Below, one piece after another: positions 35,890 through 44,639 of a stretch of 53,003 nucleotides of DNA. The stretch is from Pirellulales bacterium. Its GTDB lineage: Bacteria > Planctomycetota > Planctomycetia > Pirellulales > JAICIG01. Under the pieces are notes generated by a model, which had not been told where the DNA came from, made no database searches, and worked only from the letters and a program-made list of their open reading frames with translations. The position numbers and the translations under genes were made by a program. The stretch is taken from NCBI GenBank assembly GCA_025927475.1, contig JAICLL010000023.1, positions 1 through 53,003 of the forward strand, in the 5' to 3' direction. Positions within the stretch are counted from its first letter, which is position 1; every line of letters begins with the position of its first letter.

Positions 35890-36063
35890 ATGAATCAACC
35901 GCCGAAAAAGAAAACACTCGTCGAAGTCAAGCTCGAACTGGCCAACAAGTATGAAAGCTTGGCGCGTCAGTCGGGCAGCAAGCCGCGGCAAAAGCGATTT
36001 CTGCTCCGGGCCGAGCGCTATCGCGGCCAGGCGCGTCAGCTCGAGTGCGCGGCGAGGCGATGA
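35890..36063 (+). CDS. Small basic hypothetical protein (57 aa)
   Basis: 57 aa starting MNQPPKKKTLVEVKLELANK, helical and Lys/Arg-rich, with alternating charged and hydrophobic residues. A GGAG site precedes the ATG at 35890. Cytosolic, possibly nucleic-acid binding because of its charge; no domain recognised. It lies 61 bp after the CPBP protease gene. Confidence 0.55.
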   Translation: MNQPPKKKTLVEVKLELANKYESLARQSGSKPRQKRFLLRAERYRGQARQLECAARR

Positions 36064-36076
36064 ATGTAGGCAGACC

Positions 36077-36180
36077 GTAGGGCGGGCCGAGTCCAGCGAC
36101 TCCCACCCTCTGGTGGTGAGTCGACGCAGACAACGATTGTGCGGCAAATGGTGGGACTCGCTGCGCTCGGCCCACCCTAC
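36077..36180. repeat. MITE-like inverted repeat, family E
   Basis: Arms of 31 bp (36077-36107 and 36150-36180) with four mismatches begin GTAGGGCGGGCCGAG and end CTCGGCCCACCCTAC. It lies between two convergent genes and could be a transposon relic or a bidirectional terminator. Confidence 0.8.
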
Positions 36181-36211
36181 ATCGCTGGCGGTGACTCGGC
36201 GCGGCAACCTG

Positions 36212-36643
36212 TTACCAGAACCACCCGTTGCGATCGGGATGGTATTTCCGGCCGGGATATCCCTCGCCAAAGTTTGTGTAATAAGGGTATCCCAAGTCAA
36301 GGTTGGCCGGGCCAAGCGTGTTTTCCGGATAGCCGAATTTGTAGGCGCGGAACGGATAGGGGTAGCCGTTGAAGCCGTAGCCGAACCCGCGATAGGCCCC
36401 GGTGCCGTGCGGCCCATAGCCTTTCCATTTGCGAGCTTTCTTGCCCCACCAGCCGTAGCCTTTGCCGGGATAGGGGGTGCCCCGGTAGTAGTGGCTCCGT
36501 GCCTGATTGATGTGCGTGGGCACGGCCCCGAGCGGACCATAGGCGGCGTCGACATCAACGGGCGGCCCGCCGGCTGCCGCGCGATCGCACATCACTGCCA
36601 GCGCTCCCGCGGCGCACACAATTCCAATTGCCAGCCGTTTCAT
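36212..36643 (-). CDS. Secreted Gly/Tyr-rich protein
   Basis: 143 aa. A signal peptide (ending near DRAAAGG) is followed by a low-complexity mature part very rich in Gly, Tyr, Pro and Trp (for example GYGWWGKKARKWKGYGPHG). This composition is typical of surface or matrix proteins rather than enzymes. No domain was recognised. The MITE-like inverted repeat lies 31 bp beyond its stop codon. Confidence 0.75.
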   Translation of the reverse strand: MKRLAIGIVCAAGALAVMCDRAAAGGPPVDVDAAYGPLGAVPTHINQARSHYYRGTPYPGKGYGWWGKKARKWKGYGPHGTGAYRGFGYGFNGYPYPFRAYKFGYPENTLGPANLDLGYPYYTNFGEGYPGRKYHPDRNGWFW

Positions 36644-36772
36644 GGCGTGCTCCTGGGAAACAAGATCGCTGCCCGGAGTAATCTTCGCCCGAACGGCACG
36701 ACCGGCACAGTTTTTTTGCCGCCGCGCGTTAGAGATTGCCCAACTTCGCCGATATCACTTTGCGTCGGTTGC

Positions 36773-38299
36773 CTACCCCGCGATGCGCTTTTTCCAACCA
36801 TCGAGTTGCTCGCGGCTGAGGCTGTTCTCGCGGGCAATGTCTTGCTGCACGACGCGATCGCCCGCCACCGCCACTTGCACAGTCAGCCGGCCATCGGTGG
36901 CGTAGCGAAACTCGACATCGATGGGCGAACGGGCCGGCAGGTTGGGCGGCATCTCACGAATCACGCAGGCGCCGATCGGCGTGCAGGCGTCGGGCGAGGC
37001 GCTCTCGCCCTCGACAATCTGCACCACAATCGACCCCTGGTTGTCCTTCTGCGTCTTGAAGGTGCGGCGGGCTTTGACCGGCAGCGTCGTGTTGCGCGGA
37101 ATGACCACCGCCGTACGCTTGCGCTGGGTCTGCGGATCGGTGCCCACCACGCCCAAGCTGTGCGAATTGACGTTGCGGATACGAAAGGCGGGCGCCCGCC
37201 CAGCGCCCTTGGCCAGCAGCAGCCCCGCCTGCAGCGCGGCGCCGTGCGCCACCGCCTCGTCGGGCGATACGGAAGTGTCGGGCTCTTTGCCCGAAAGCTG
37301 CCGCAACATGTCGACCACCATCGGCATCCGCGACGACCCGCCCACCAGCAACACGCGATCGACCGCGCCCCAATCGAGCTGCGCCGCGCGCAGCACCTGC
37401 CGGGCAGTAAACTGCGTGCGGTCGAGCAGATCGCGGGTCATGTTCTGAAACTGCTCGCGCGTGATTTCGACGCGCAGCGCTTCGCCGCGGAACTGGCAGG
37501 TAACTGAAGCCTTTTTCCGCGCCGACAGCGCCCGCTTGGCGTCTTCGCACTCGCGCCACAGGGCGCCGGCCGTGTTCGGATCGGTGCGCGGGTCGAAACG
37601 TGGATCGTGCCGATGCTGTTTCAAAAATTCCTCGACCACAAAGTCGAGAATCCGCTGGTCCCAATCGCGCCCACCCAACTGCACGTCGCCATCGGTGGCC
37701 AGCGTGGTGAACTCAGTGCCCTTAATCTCCATCAGCGTCACGTCGAAGGTGCCGCCGCCCAGGTCATATACCAGCACCTTCTGCGGCGCATGGGCCTCGC
37801 CGCGGGCGTTCAGAAAACCTTGTTGAAAGCCAAAGGCCACCGCCGCCGCCGTCGGTTCGTTAATGATGTCGAGCACTTCCAGCCCGGCCATATAGCCCGA
37901 ATCTTGCGTCGACTTGCGGCGGACTTCGTCAAAGTAAGCGGGCACGGTGATGACCGCCCGGTCGAACGGGCCGATCTGCCGCGCCGCGTCGTCGCGCAGC
38001 TTCTTCAGCACGTAGGCCTGCAACACTTCCGGTGGATACGTCGCGCCGTCGACCGGCTTGTGATACTCGCGGGCGCCCATGTCGCGCTTCATGCAGTCGG
38101 CGACGCGTTCGCCCTCGGTGGCCATCGCCTTGACGGCCTCTTTGCCGACCACCACATCGTCGCCATCGAACAGCACCACACTCGGCGTCGTCAAATCGCC
38201 TTCGGCATTGGGCAGCGTGACCGGCCGCCCCGTCTCGTCCAATCGGGCGATCGCCGAAAACGTGGTGCCCAGGTCGATGCCAACAGCGGGAGGATTCAT
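36773..38299 (-). CDS. Hsp70/DnaK-like protein, short form
   Basis: 508 aa, shorter than standard DnaK (about 640). The ATPase domain carries GIDLGTTFSAIA (phosphate 1), VYDLGGGTFDVTL (phosphate 2) and LLVGGSSRMPMV (adenosine site) motifs. A short peptide-binding domain follows (NVNSHSLGVVG to the C-terminus) without a full helical lid. It is likely a specialised soluble chaperone. No dnaJ or grpE is nearby. A membrane-anchored paralog lies 0.5 kb upstream on the same strand. Confidence 0.9.
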   Translation of the reverse strand: MNPPAVGIDLGTTFSAIARLDETGRPVTLPNAEGDLTTPSVVLFDGDDVVVGKEAVKAMATEGERVADCMKRDMGAREYHKPVDGATYPPEVLQAYVLKKLRDDAARQIGPFDRAVITVPAYFDEVRRKSTQDSGYMAGLEVLDIINEPTAAAVAFGFQQGFLNARGEAHAPQKVLVYDLGGGTFDVTLMEIKGTEFTTLATDGDVQLGGRDWDQRILDFVVEEFLKQHRHDPRFDPRTDPNTAGALWRECEDAKRALSARKKASVTCQFRGEALRVEITREQFQNMTRDLLDRTQFTARQVLRAAQLDWGAVDRVLLVGGSSRMPMVVDMLRQLSGKEPDTSVSPDEAVAHGAALQAGLLLAKGAGRAPAFRIRNVNSHSLGVVGTDPQTQRKRTAVVIPRNTTLPVKARRTFKTQKDNQGSIVVQIVEGESASPDACTPIGACVIREMPPNLPARSPIDVEFRYATDGRLTVQVAVAGDRVVQQDIARENSLSREQLDGWKKRIAG

Positions 38300-38451
38300 G
38301 ACAACGTGCTTGATGTCCGGCGGTCTGCGGGCTTCAGGCTACTCGACGCGGCAAGTGATGTCTATGCCGGAACTGACGACCATGCATTCAATCAAAGCCG
38401 TCAGCGTATAATAACCATCATAGCAAGGAATCACCAATTCGGAGCGGCGAT

Positions 38452-38709
38452 ATGCAAGCGTCAAAGACCATACCAGAGCTCAACCGAGAATTGGCTGAGA
38501 AGTTAGTTGCAGAAGGCCGAAATAATCCTCACTCGGCCTATTTTGGAAAGCTCGTCGGGATTGCCAATGGAGAGATCGTGGCGGTCGGCGACGACTGGGA
38601 CGAACTAGCTCGTCGACTGCGAGAAGCGGAAGCCGATCCCAGCAAGACCTTCGGCGTTGAGATTAACGGCGACGATGATACCATCGATGAGATCTGGGAT
38701 CTCCATTGA
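38452..38709 (+). CDS. Small protein, DUF5678-like
   Basis: 85 aa. The central part (AYFGKLVGIANGEIVAVGDD then WDELARRLREAEADPSKTFG) matches the pattern of small DUF5678-type proteins: a strand, a GEIVAVG turn and a helix. It is acidic at the C-terminus. It lies between the two Hsp70-like genes on the opposite strand. Function unknown; the resemblance is by eye. Confidence 0.6.
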   Translation: MQASKTIPELNRELAEKLVAEGRNNPHSAYFGKLVGIANGEIVAVGDDWDELARRLREAEADPSKTFGVEINGDDDTIDEIWDLH

Positions 38710-38813
38710 TGCCGCGTGTTCAATGGGCGCTGCGCCACGGCCGGCCAATGACTCGGACCACCACCAATTCGGCCTGGAGATGTAGCCGAGCACCGTTTTC
38801 GCCGTTTCGCGAT

Positions 38814-40916
38814 TCACTCTCGCTGCTCCTCCACTTGCCAGGGAAACCAACTCGGCGGCAGGTTTAGCACATTGGCCTCAGGATTCAAAAAAACCAGCAC
38901 ATAGTAGCCTAACAACAGGCCCACGATGGCCGAGAACACAAAACCCAAGGCATTGAGCGGCGCCGCCAGACCGCTCTTGCGCGCCAGCGGTTTGATCGAG
39001 GTGGAAGATTCGCGCGGAGCGGACGGCGCCGCGAGCATCTGCGGGGTACCGAAACCCGAAGGAGTTGCCGCCGGCGGTACTGCCTTGGCCACCGGCGCGG
39101 CCGTTGCCGCCATCACCGGTTGCGGGCCGGCCGAGATCAGCACCGGCCTGGTCGCATCGAGCGCTCCTGCCGGTTGCGACACCACCACGGCGGCCGGCGC
39201 GAGCGATGCCGCCAATGAAGCTGGCGCCGACGACGGAGCTGGCGCCGACGACCAAGCCGGCGTCGGAACCGCGGCAGAAACTGCCGCGCTCACATGGTCG
39301 GCATCGCAGACCGGAATAAACTCTGGCTGGGCGGTCTGCCGCAGGTCTAACTCGTCGGCAATCATTGCCTCGAAGTCGTCGAGCCCCTGACTGGCGCTGA
39401 TCGCTTGTTTCCAGCGCCCCAAACGCTCCTCGGAGATGGCGCCTTCTCGCTCCAATTGCAACATCACCTCGCGGTTGGCGCCCGGCACGACTGCCTTGAC
39501 GTTCAGCCGCCCGTTGGTGGCATATTCATAGGTGATTTCGACGGGCCAACCGACGGGCAGTCCCGGCGGCAAGTCGCGCAAGGCGGTCCGCCCGATGGGC
39601 GTGCATTCGCTCGGCAAGGCGCTCTCGCCCTCAAGCACCTGCACCGCCACCGAGCGCTGTCCGGCGGTCTTGGTGGCAAACCGCTCTTTCACTTTGGCCG
39701 GCAACGGCGTGTTGCGAGGGATAATAATCGCGTTGCGCTTGCGGCCCGTCGCCGGATCGACGCCTTCGATGCCCAGGCTGTGCGAGTTGACGTTGGTTAC
39801 TTCAAAGGGCGGCGGCTTGTCGCTGCCGGGCTGCGTGGCCAGCAAGTAGCCGGCGTAAAGGGCGGCGCCGCGGGCCACGGCTTCGTCGGGATGCACCTTC
39901 TGGTCAGGCTTGATGCCCGATAGCGCTTCGAGCATCCGCGCCACCATGGGCATGCGCGTCGAGCCGCCCACCAGCAACACGCGATTCACCTCGCTCCAAC
40001 TCAGCCCGGCGGCCGCCAGCACTTGCCGCGTGGTGTATTCGGTGCGCCCGAGCAGATCGGCGGTGAGTTGTTCGAACTGCGCGCGCGTGACTTTAACGGT
40101 GGTCGAACTGCCCGCATGATCGACCCGGATGGTGGCGTTTTGCCGGACGCTCAAGGTGCGCTTGGCTTCTTCGACTTCGGCGAGCAACCGCTGCAAGCTG
40201 GCGGGATTGGCGCGGGGATCTTCGCGATGCTCGTGAATGAACGCCTGGGCCGCGTGGTCGGCCAGCCGCATGTCCCAATCACGCCCGCCCAGGCGCACGT
40301 CGCCGTCGGTGGCCAGCGTCCGCAAGTCGCCGGCCTTCATGGCCAGCAGTGTAACGTCGAAGGTGCCGCCGCCCAGGTCGTAGACCAGCACCGTGAGCGG
40401 CTCGCGCACCTCGCCGCCCGCGGTCAGATAGCCCAGCTCTTCGCCAAAGGCCAGCGCCGCGGCCGTCGGCTCGTTCACCACGTCGAGCACGGGCAGATTG
40501 GCCATCAGTCCGGCGTCGGCGGTCGCTTTGCGGCGCGGCTCGTCAAAGAAAGCCGGCACGGTGATGACTGCGCGAAAGTCGGGACCCACGGCCCGCACCG
40601 CGTCGGCCTTCAATTGCTTCAAGATCCAAGCTTGAATCACTTCGGGCGGCATATAGTCGCCGCTAATCGGGTGCGAGTAGACTTGGCTGCCCATATCGCG
40701 TTTGACGCATTCGGCAAACCGATCGGGCCTCAGCCTGCCAAGCTTGCCGGCCTCCTTGCCGACAATGACTTCGCGGTCTTCAAACAGCACCAGGCTGGGG
40801 GTGAGCGTGTCGCCGTCGCTATTGGGCGCCATGACGGTCTTGCCGTCGTCTGAGAGCCAGGCGACGGCGGAATAGGTCGTTCCCAAATCGATTCCGACGG
40901 CCCGGTTTCGCGACAT
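38814..40916 (-). CDS. Hsp70-like protein with C-terminal membrane anchor
   Basis: 700 aa. The ATPase domain has GIDLGTTYSAVA, VYDLGGGTFDVTLL and LLVGGSTRMPMV motifs; the peptide-binding domain (about 385-500) is typical. It continues in a Pro/Ala/Ser-rich linker (about 545-640) and ends with a transmembrane segment (about 652-677, FVFSAIVGLLLGYYVLVFL) and a short tail. The chaperone domain would face the cytosol, tethered to the membrane. It is a paralog of the 508-aa protein encoded 0.5 kb downstream. Confidence 0.88.
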   Translation of the reverse strand: MSRNRAVGIDLGTTYSAVAWLSDDGKTVMAPNSDGDTLTPSLVLFEDREVIVGKEAGKLGRLRPDRFAECVKRDMGSQVYSHPISGDYMPPEVIQAWILKQLKADAVRAVGPDFRAVITVPAFFDEPRRKATADAGLMANLPVLDVVNEPTAAALAFGEELGYLTAGGEVREPLTVLVYDLGGGTFDVTLLAMKAGDLRTLATDGDVRLGGRDWDMRLADHAAQAFIHEHREDPRANPASLQRLLAEVEEAKRTLSVRQNATIRVDHAGSSTTVKVTRAQFEQLTADLLGRTEYTTRQVLAAAGLSWSEVNRVLLVGGSTRMPMVARMLEALSGIKPDQKVHPDEAVARGAALYAGYLLATQPGSDKPPPFEVTNVNSHSLGIEGVDPATGRKRNAIIIPRNTPLPAKVKERFATKTAGQRSVAVQVLEGESALPSECTPIGRTALRDLPPGLPVGWPVEITYEYATNGRLNVKAVVPGANREVMLQLEREGAISEERLGRWKQAISASQGLDDFEAMIADELDLRQTAQPEFIPVCDADHVSAAVSAAVPTPAWSSAPAPSSAPASLAASLAPAAVVVSQPAGALDATRPVLISAGPQPVMAATAAPVAKAVPPAATPSGFGTPQMLAAPSAPRESSTSIKPLARKSGLAAPLNALGFVFSAIVGLLLGYYVLVFLNPEANVLNLPPSWFPWQVEEQRE

Positions 40917-41027
40917 GACGTTCGGCGCCCGCGGCGCCCCTCGAAGGGTCGATTACGATTCCGGCGGACGACCTTGTACACGCCGCCGGCCCGCGAGATT
41001 CAGGCTAACTCACGGGCGGCAGAGTGT

Positions 41028-41879
41028 CTATGCTGCTTGCCGCCCCGGGCGAACAAGCCGGTAGCCATTCGACCGCGCCAGATTCAAACACCAGCAGATA
41101 ATCAACAGCGCGGCGCCATTAAAGACCGCCGCCACAAATGTCACCATCAGAAAGAGGATCAGTGAGGTGATCATCCAGAACCAAGCGACCCCGGCGGGGC
41201 GTTGTTTGGCGCCCAGCATCAAGTAGGTGCAGGGAATCGTGATAAAGGCCACCCAGACGCTCCAGCAAGCGGCGAAAACGATAGCACCGAGCAAGAGCGC
41301 GTTCGCATCCTGGCGGCCGACGAGCTCTAATCTGACCCTTCCCGCGGTCACGCCTAGCTGGGTCGCTCCTAGGATCACGCCCAGATACGTTGTGGCAATG
41401 AGCAGGTCAGCGATCGAAAATTGAATGCCCGCCCTGCGGCTTGGCGGCTCATTGGTGAGTTCGATGGACCAGCCGAAGAAGAAGCGCGCCAACCAGAACG
41501 GCACTTGAGTCGCGCAGAGCAGCAGCGGCAAGAAGAAAAACGCTCTAAAAACATCGAACCGGAAGGCGGCCTCACGAACGGCGGCAGTAACGACGAGGCA
41601 ACTCGCCATCCAAGCCAACCACAGCAAGGGCAGAACCAGCCGTTTGATCCGCCTCAGCGGGCTGAGCACGCTCCAAAGGCCGATTGCGGCTATTTGTCCG
41701 GCGATTGCTCCGGAAAGGCTTAAAGCGATCCACATTGAGAGCCCGAAACAGAGCGGCGCCACGAGGTCGAGCAGCGTAAAACCTAAAAAGAGGTCCGAAA
41801 GCCCGGGATAGGGCTCTGCGTGCCCTTCAAGGTTGGGTAGCGATTCCACCTTTTCGTCAATGGCCTCTGGTCCGATCAT
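41028..41879 (-). CDS. Planctomycete multi-pass membrane protein
   Basis: 283 aa with six or seven hydrophobic segments. The segment RAGIQFSIADLLIATTYLGV (about 148-167) is the block typical of a large planctomycete membrane family of unknown function. No catalytic motif is present. It follows the Hsp70-like gene by 111 bp on the same strand. Confidence 0.7.
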   Translation of the reverse strand: MIGPEAIDEKVESLPNLEGHAEPYPGLSDLFLGFTLLDLVAPLCFGLSMWIALSLSGAIAGQIAAIGLWSVLSPLRRIKRLVLPLLWLAWMASCLVVTAAVREAAFRFDVFRAFFFLPLLLCATQVPFWLARFFFGWSIELTNEPPSRRAGIQFSIADLLIATTYLGVILGATQLGVTAGRVRLELVGRQDANALLLGAIVFAACWSVWVAFITIPCTYLMLGAKQRPAGVAWFWMITSLILFLMVTFVAAVFNGAALLIICWCLNLARSNGYRLVRPGRQAA

Positions 41880-42054
41880 TCGATCGCTTCTTATCCTCGG
41901 TACTGGTGGTTTTTTAGGAAACTGCTATCCTCAATGTTGGCGGCGGTATGGTTTTTTCCTTGCCGCACAAGATTCACGGCCGCGCGTGGCAAGACGCCAG
42001 GGCCGTGACTCTTGCTGAACTTCAAATGGATTCTACCCGCGGGAGGCTCTTCCG

Positions 42055-42474
42055 ATGGCTACCGATTTTGATATTTTCCCAAGGCAGGCCTTGACGCCGC
42101 GTGACTTCAAGGCCCTGGGCCGAGCGATTCGCCGTTGGCTCGACCGTTGCCAAAAGGCCAACGACGGCGTGCGCTGGTACGACGAAGAATCGTTGGAACA
42201 CTTGCTCAAGGGCGAGCCGCCGCGAGCGCTGGCGGCCGCGGTGGGCGCCGGAGCGATGGTCGCGGTTGCGGGCGATTCACACGATACCCCGTCGATGGCG
42301 CCCTCCACCTCGGAGTTCGTTAGCCGACCGAGCGAGTGGGTGATGCAACTTCGTTTGCTGCCCAAGGCGGCCACCCGCCGGCAAATGGTGGCCGACGTCC
42401 GCCGAGCCTTGCCCACCGACTTGGTGGCCGAAGTGCTGATCGACGGACGAAGCTGGGACGAACCGCAGGGCTAG
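42055..42474 (+). CDS. Hypothetical protein
   Basis: 139 aa, no signal peptide. The N-terminal part (RQALTPRDFKALGRAIRRWL) looks helical and basic, and the C-terminal part (MQLRLLPKAATRRQMVADVR) also helical, with an Ala/Pro/Ser-rich middle. No family was recognised. It precedes a secreted protein gene on the opposite strand. Confidence 0.6.
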   Translation: MATDFDIFPRQALTPRDFKALGRAIRRWLDRCQKANDGVRWYDEESLEHLLKGEPPRALAAAVGAGAMVAVAGDSHDTPSMAPSTSEFVSRPSEWVMQLRLLPKAATRRQMVADVRRALPTDLVAEVLIDGRSWDEPQG

Positions 42475-42558
42475 TCGATGGAACCGCGTCGGCGAGAATC
42501 AACATCTCGCCGCCAGCGGTGCGCGGGTGGCCCGGATTGATCCGAGTTTTATCCCGAT

Positions 42559-43683
42559 TCATTCAGCGACGCCCAATTGAAACACGCGCCGCACCGAGTC
42601 GAGCGGCCATGTGTCTTGCCTGGGCGCTCGGGCGGCGGTGAGCATGGCGCCGCCGATCAGCGCCCCTTCGGCCGAGGGCGTTTGGTCGCGCACCTCTGCC
42701 AGATCATCCGATGGCGGCGCGGATTCGCCACTCAGCCCCTGCCGAATGCCGGCAGATTCCACAGTCGACGCATGTTGATCGAGTGGCATTACCGCGGCTA
42801 ACTCGGCCGCCATGAGATCGAGCGCCAACGAGTTCCCAGCCGCGATGGCGTTGCGCTCGGCGAGTGCCACTTCGGCAACCGTCACGGGATGATGGGGCAC
42901 TGCGGCGACCGTTGCAGCGCTGTCGGCGGTTTGCCACCCCGCGCCTTGGTTTGCCGGCGGAATGATAGGCTGAGTGCCCGGAGCCGATTCTGGAAGCTGC
43001 GTGGGGTTGGTGCGATTGTTCGAGCCGGGGGCCGTGCCCGGACGCAGGCCGGGCAAATCGCGGCTCTCCAACGGACTGCGCGGAGCGTTCTGCGGGCCGA
43101 ACGAGAAGCGTGGTATTCCCGCCGGGGTGGCCGCCTGTTGATTCACGTCGAAGGGCAGTCCGCGTATGGTCTCGCTGGTGGGCACGCCATTGGGCGTCAC
43201 CATGCCCGAGTGCGAAGGAGCAAGCAGCGGTTCGTTGGCAGCGCCGTCGCCTTCGCCGGTGATGTTGGTTTCCAGATTGTACGAGAAGCGCGGCGGCGCG
43301 CCCTGCTGCAGCGGAGGGCCCATGCCCGAAGTCACGTCGGCGGGCAGGTCGCCCGCCGGCTGGTGTGGATTGAACAGCAGCACGGCCGGAGTATTGCTGG
43401 CGCTAATGGGCGGCGCGTCGCCCGTGCCCGACGCACCCGATGAATGGTTCGTTCCCGCACTGCCGCTACTGGCTTGTGCGGGAGGAGTCGGCGTACCGTT
43501 GGGGGCCTGTGTCGCCGGGGCAGCGGCCAGTGTGGCCACCGGGCTGCCGTTCAAAGGCATCCGCTCCTCCAATAATTCGACGACCAATGGGTGGGAGAAC
43601 CCGCGCCTGGAAATTGATGCTCGGCTCGGCCTTGCAACGCGGCAAGCCGGTGCTGTGTTTCGGAGAATCTCAGGACCGCGCAT
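42559..43683 (-). CDS. Secreted planctomycete protein with LLEERM motif
   Basis: 374 aa. Near the start it has VVELLEERMPLNG (about 34-46), which matches the LE(E/D)R-x-L motif that opens many large planctomycete extracellular proteins. The rest is Pro/Ala/Gly/Ser-rich, of low complexity and disordered. It probably reaches the cell surface, though no classical signal peptide is clear. Function unknown. Confidence 0.65.
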   Translation of the reverse strand: MRGPEILRNTAPACRVARPSRASISRRGFSHPLVVELLEERMPLNGSPVATLAAAPATQAPNGTPTPPAQASSGSAGTNHSSGASGTGDAPPISASNTPAVLLFNPHQPAGDLPADVTSGMGPPLQQGAPPRFSYNLETNITGEGDGAANEPLLAPSHSGMVTPNGVPTSETIRGLPFDVNQQAATPAGIPRFSFGPQNAPRSPLESRDLPGLRPGTAPGSNNRTNPTQLPESAPGTQPIIPPANQGAGWQTADSAATVAAVPHHPVTVAEVALAERNAIAAGNSLALDLMAAELAAVMPLDQHASTVESAGIRQGLSGESAPPSDDLAEVRDQTPSAEGALIGGAMLTAARAPRQDTWPLDSVRRVFQLGVAE

Positions 43684-43884
43684 GGTCAACGCCCCCCTTT
43701 GACTTAGTTGCCGCTCTGCCGCCCGAATCGCAAGCGTCCTCGCTTGCGTCACACCTCTTTTGAGTTATCGAGTCGTGCCGTGAAAAGCCCCTTGTTGCAA
43801 ATGGCAGGCCGCGGTTGTTTCTATCCTGACCAGTTTTGGCAGCCAGCCGAGGGCGGCTGTTCCACATGCCGAGCAGTGGTTTCC

Positions 43885-44388
43885 CTATCGTTGCGGCCGG
43901 TCGCTCCACGCGCGCAGCCCCTCAGCCACGGAACGATAGTCTGGTCCGAGCGCGGAAATTCGAAACTGCCGCTGGGTGGGACCCGTGACTTCGATATCAA
44001 TCTCCAGACGTTGTGCGGGCAAGCATCGAGGGATGCGTTCGGCCCACTCGATGATGGTGACCGCATGCCGATCTGCCAAGTAATCCTCAGCCCCGAGATT
44101 CCAGAATTCTTCGGAATCTCGCAGGCGATAGGCGTCGAAGTGATAGAGTGGCGTGTGGCCGGGATATTCGTGAAGCAACACAAACGTCGGGCTGCTCACC
44201 AAGGCCCGGTCGATGCCTAGGGCGGCGGCCAGCGCCTGCACCAGGCGGGTTTTGCCCGATCCCAGCGTGCCGCGCAGTGCCACGCAGGCGGGTCTGGGCA
44301 GCAGCGTGGCAAGCGCCGCGCCCAGCGCATCGGTGGCGGCTTCGTCGGCGGCATCGTAAACCATCGGATTCATAGGGCCTTTGTACAC
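43885..44388 (-). CDS. tsaE: tRNA threonylcarbamoyladenosine biosynthesis ATPase
   Basis: 167 aa. P-loop GTLGSGKT (about 40-47), the SSPTFVLLHEY block and YHFDAYRL are the TsaE signatures. It is the ATPase partner of TsaB-TsaD in making t6A at position 37 of ANN-decoding tRNAs. The partners are not in the window. Start at 44388 or the ATG at 44373. Confidence 0.93.
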   Translation of the reverse strand: MYKGPMNPMVYDAADEAATDALGAALATLLPRPACVALRGTLGSGKTRLVQALAAALGIDRALVSSPTFVLLHEYPGHTPLYHFDAYRLRDSEEFWNLGAEDYLADRHAVTIIEWAERIPRCLPAQRLEIDIEVTGPTQRQFRISALGPDYRSVAEGLRAWSDRPQR

Positions 44389-44639
44389 CGCTTGGCCAAA
44401 GCTTGCTCATCGTGGGCCGGGTTTGCCCACCATGTTATCCGAGCCATGCGTCCGCTTGACTTTTGCCGCACGCCGTTACCGATTTCCAACCAAGACGCTC
44501 GCCAGGCACCAGATTTGCTCGGCTGGCACCGGTTTGCCACGGGGGCGGGACAAGCGTTCCGAAAACGCTATAACCTATTCACGTTTACGTGACGCCTTTA
44601 CGGTAACGACACATCACGTCATCCGCGAGAGATAAAACC

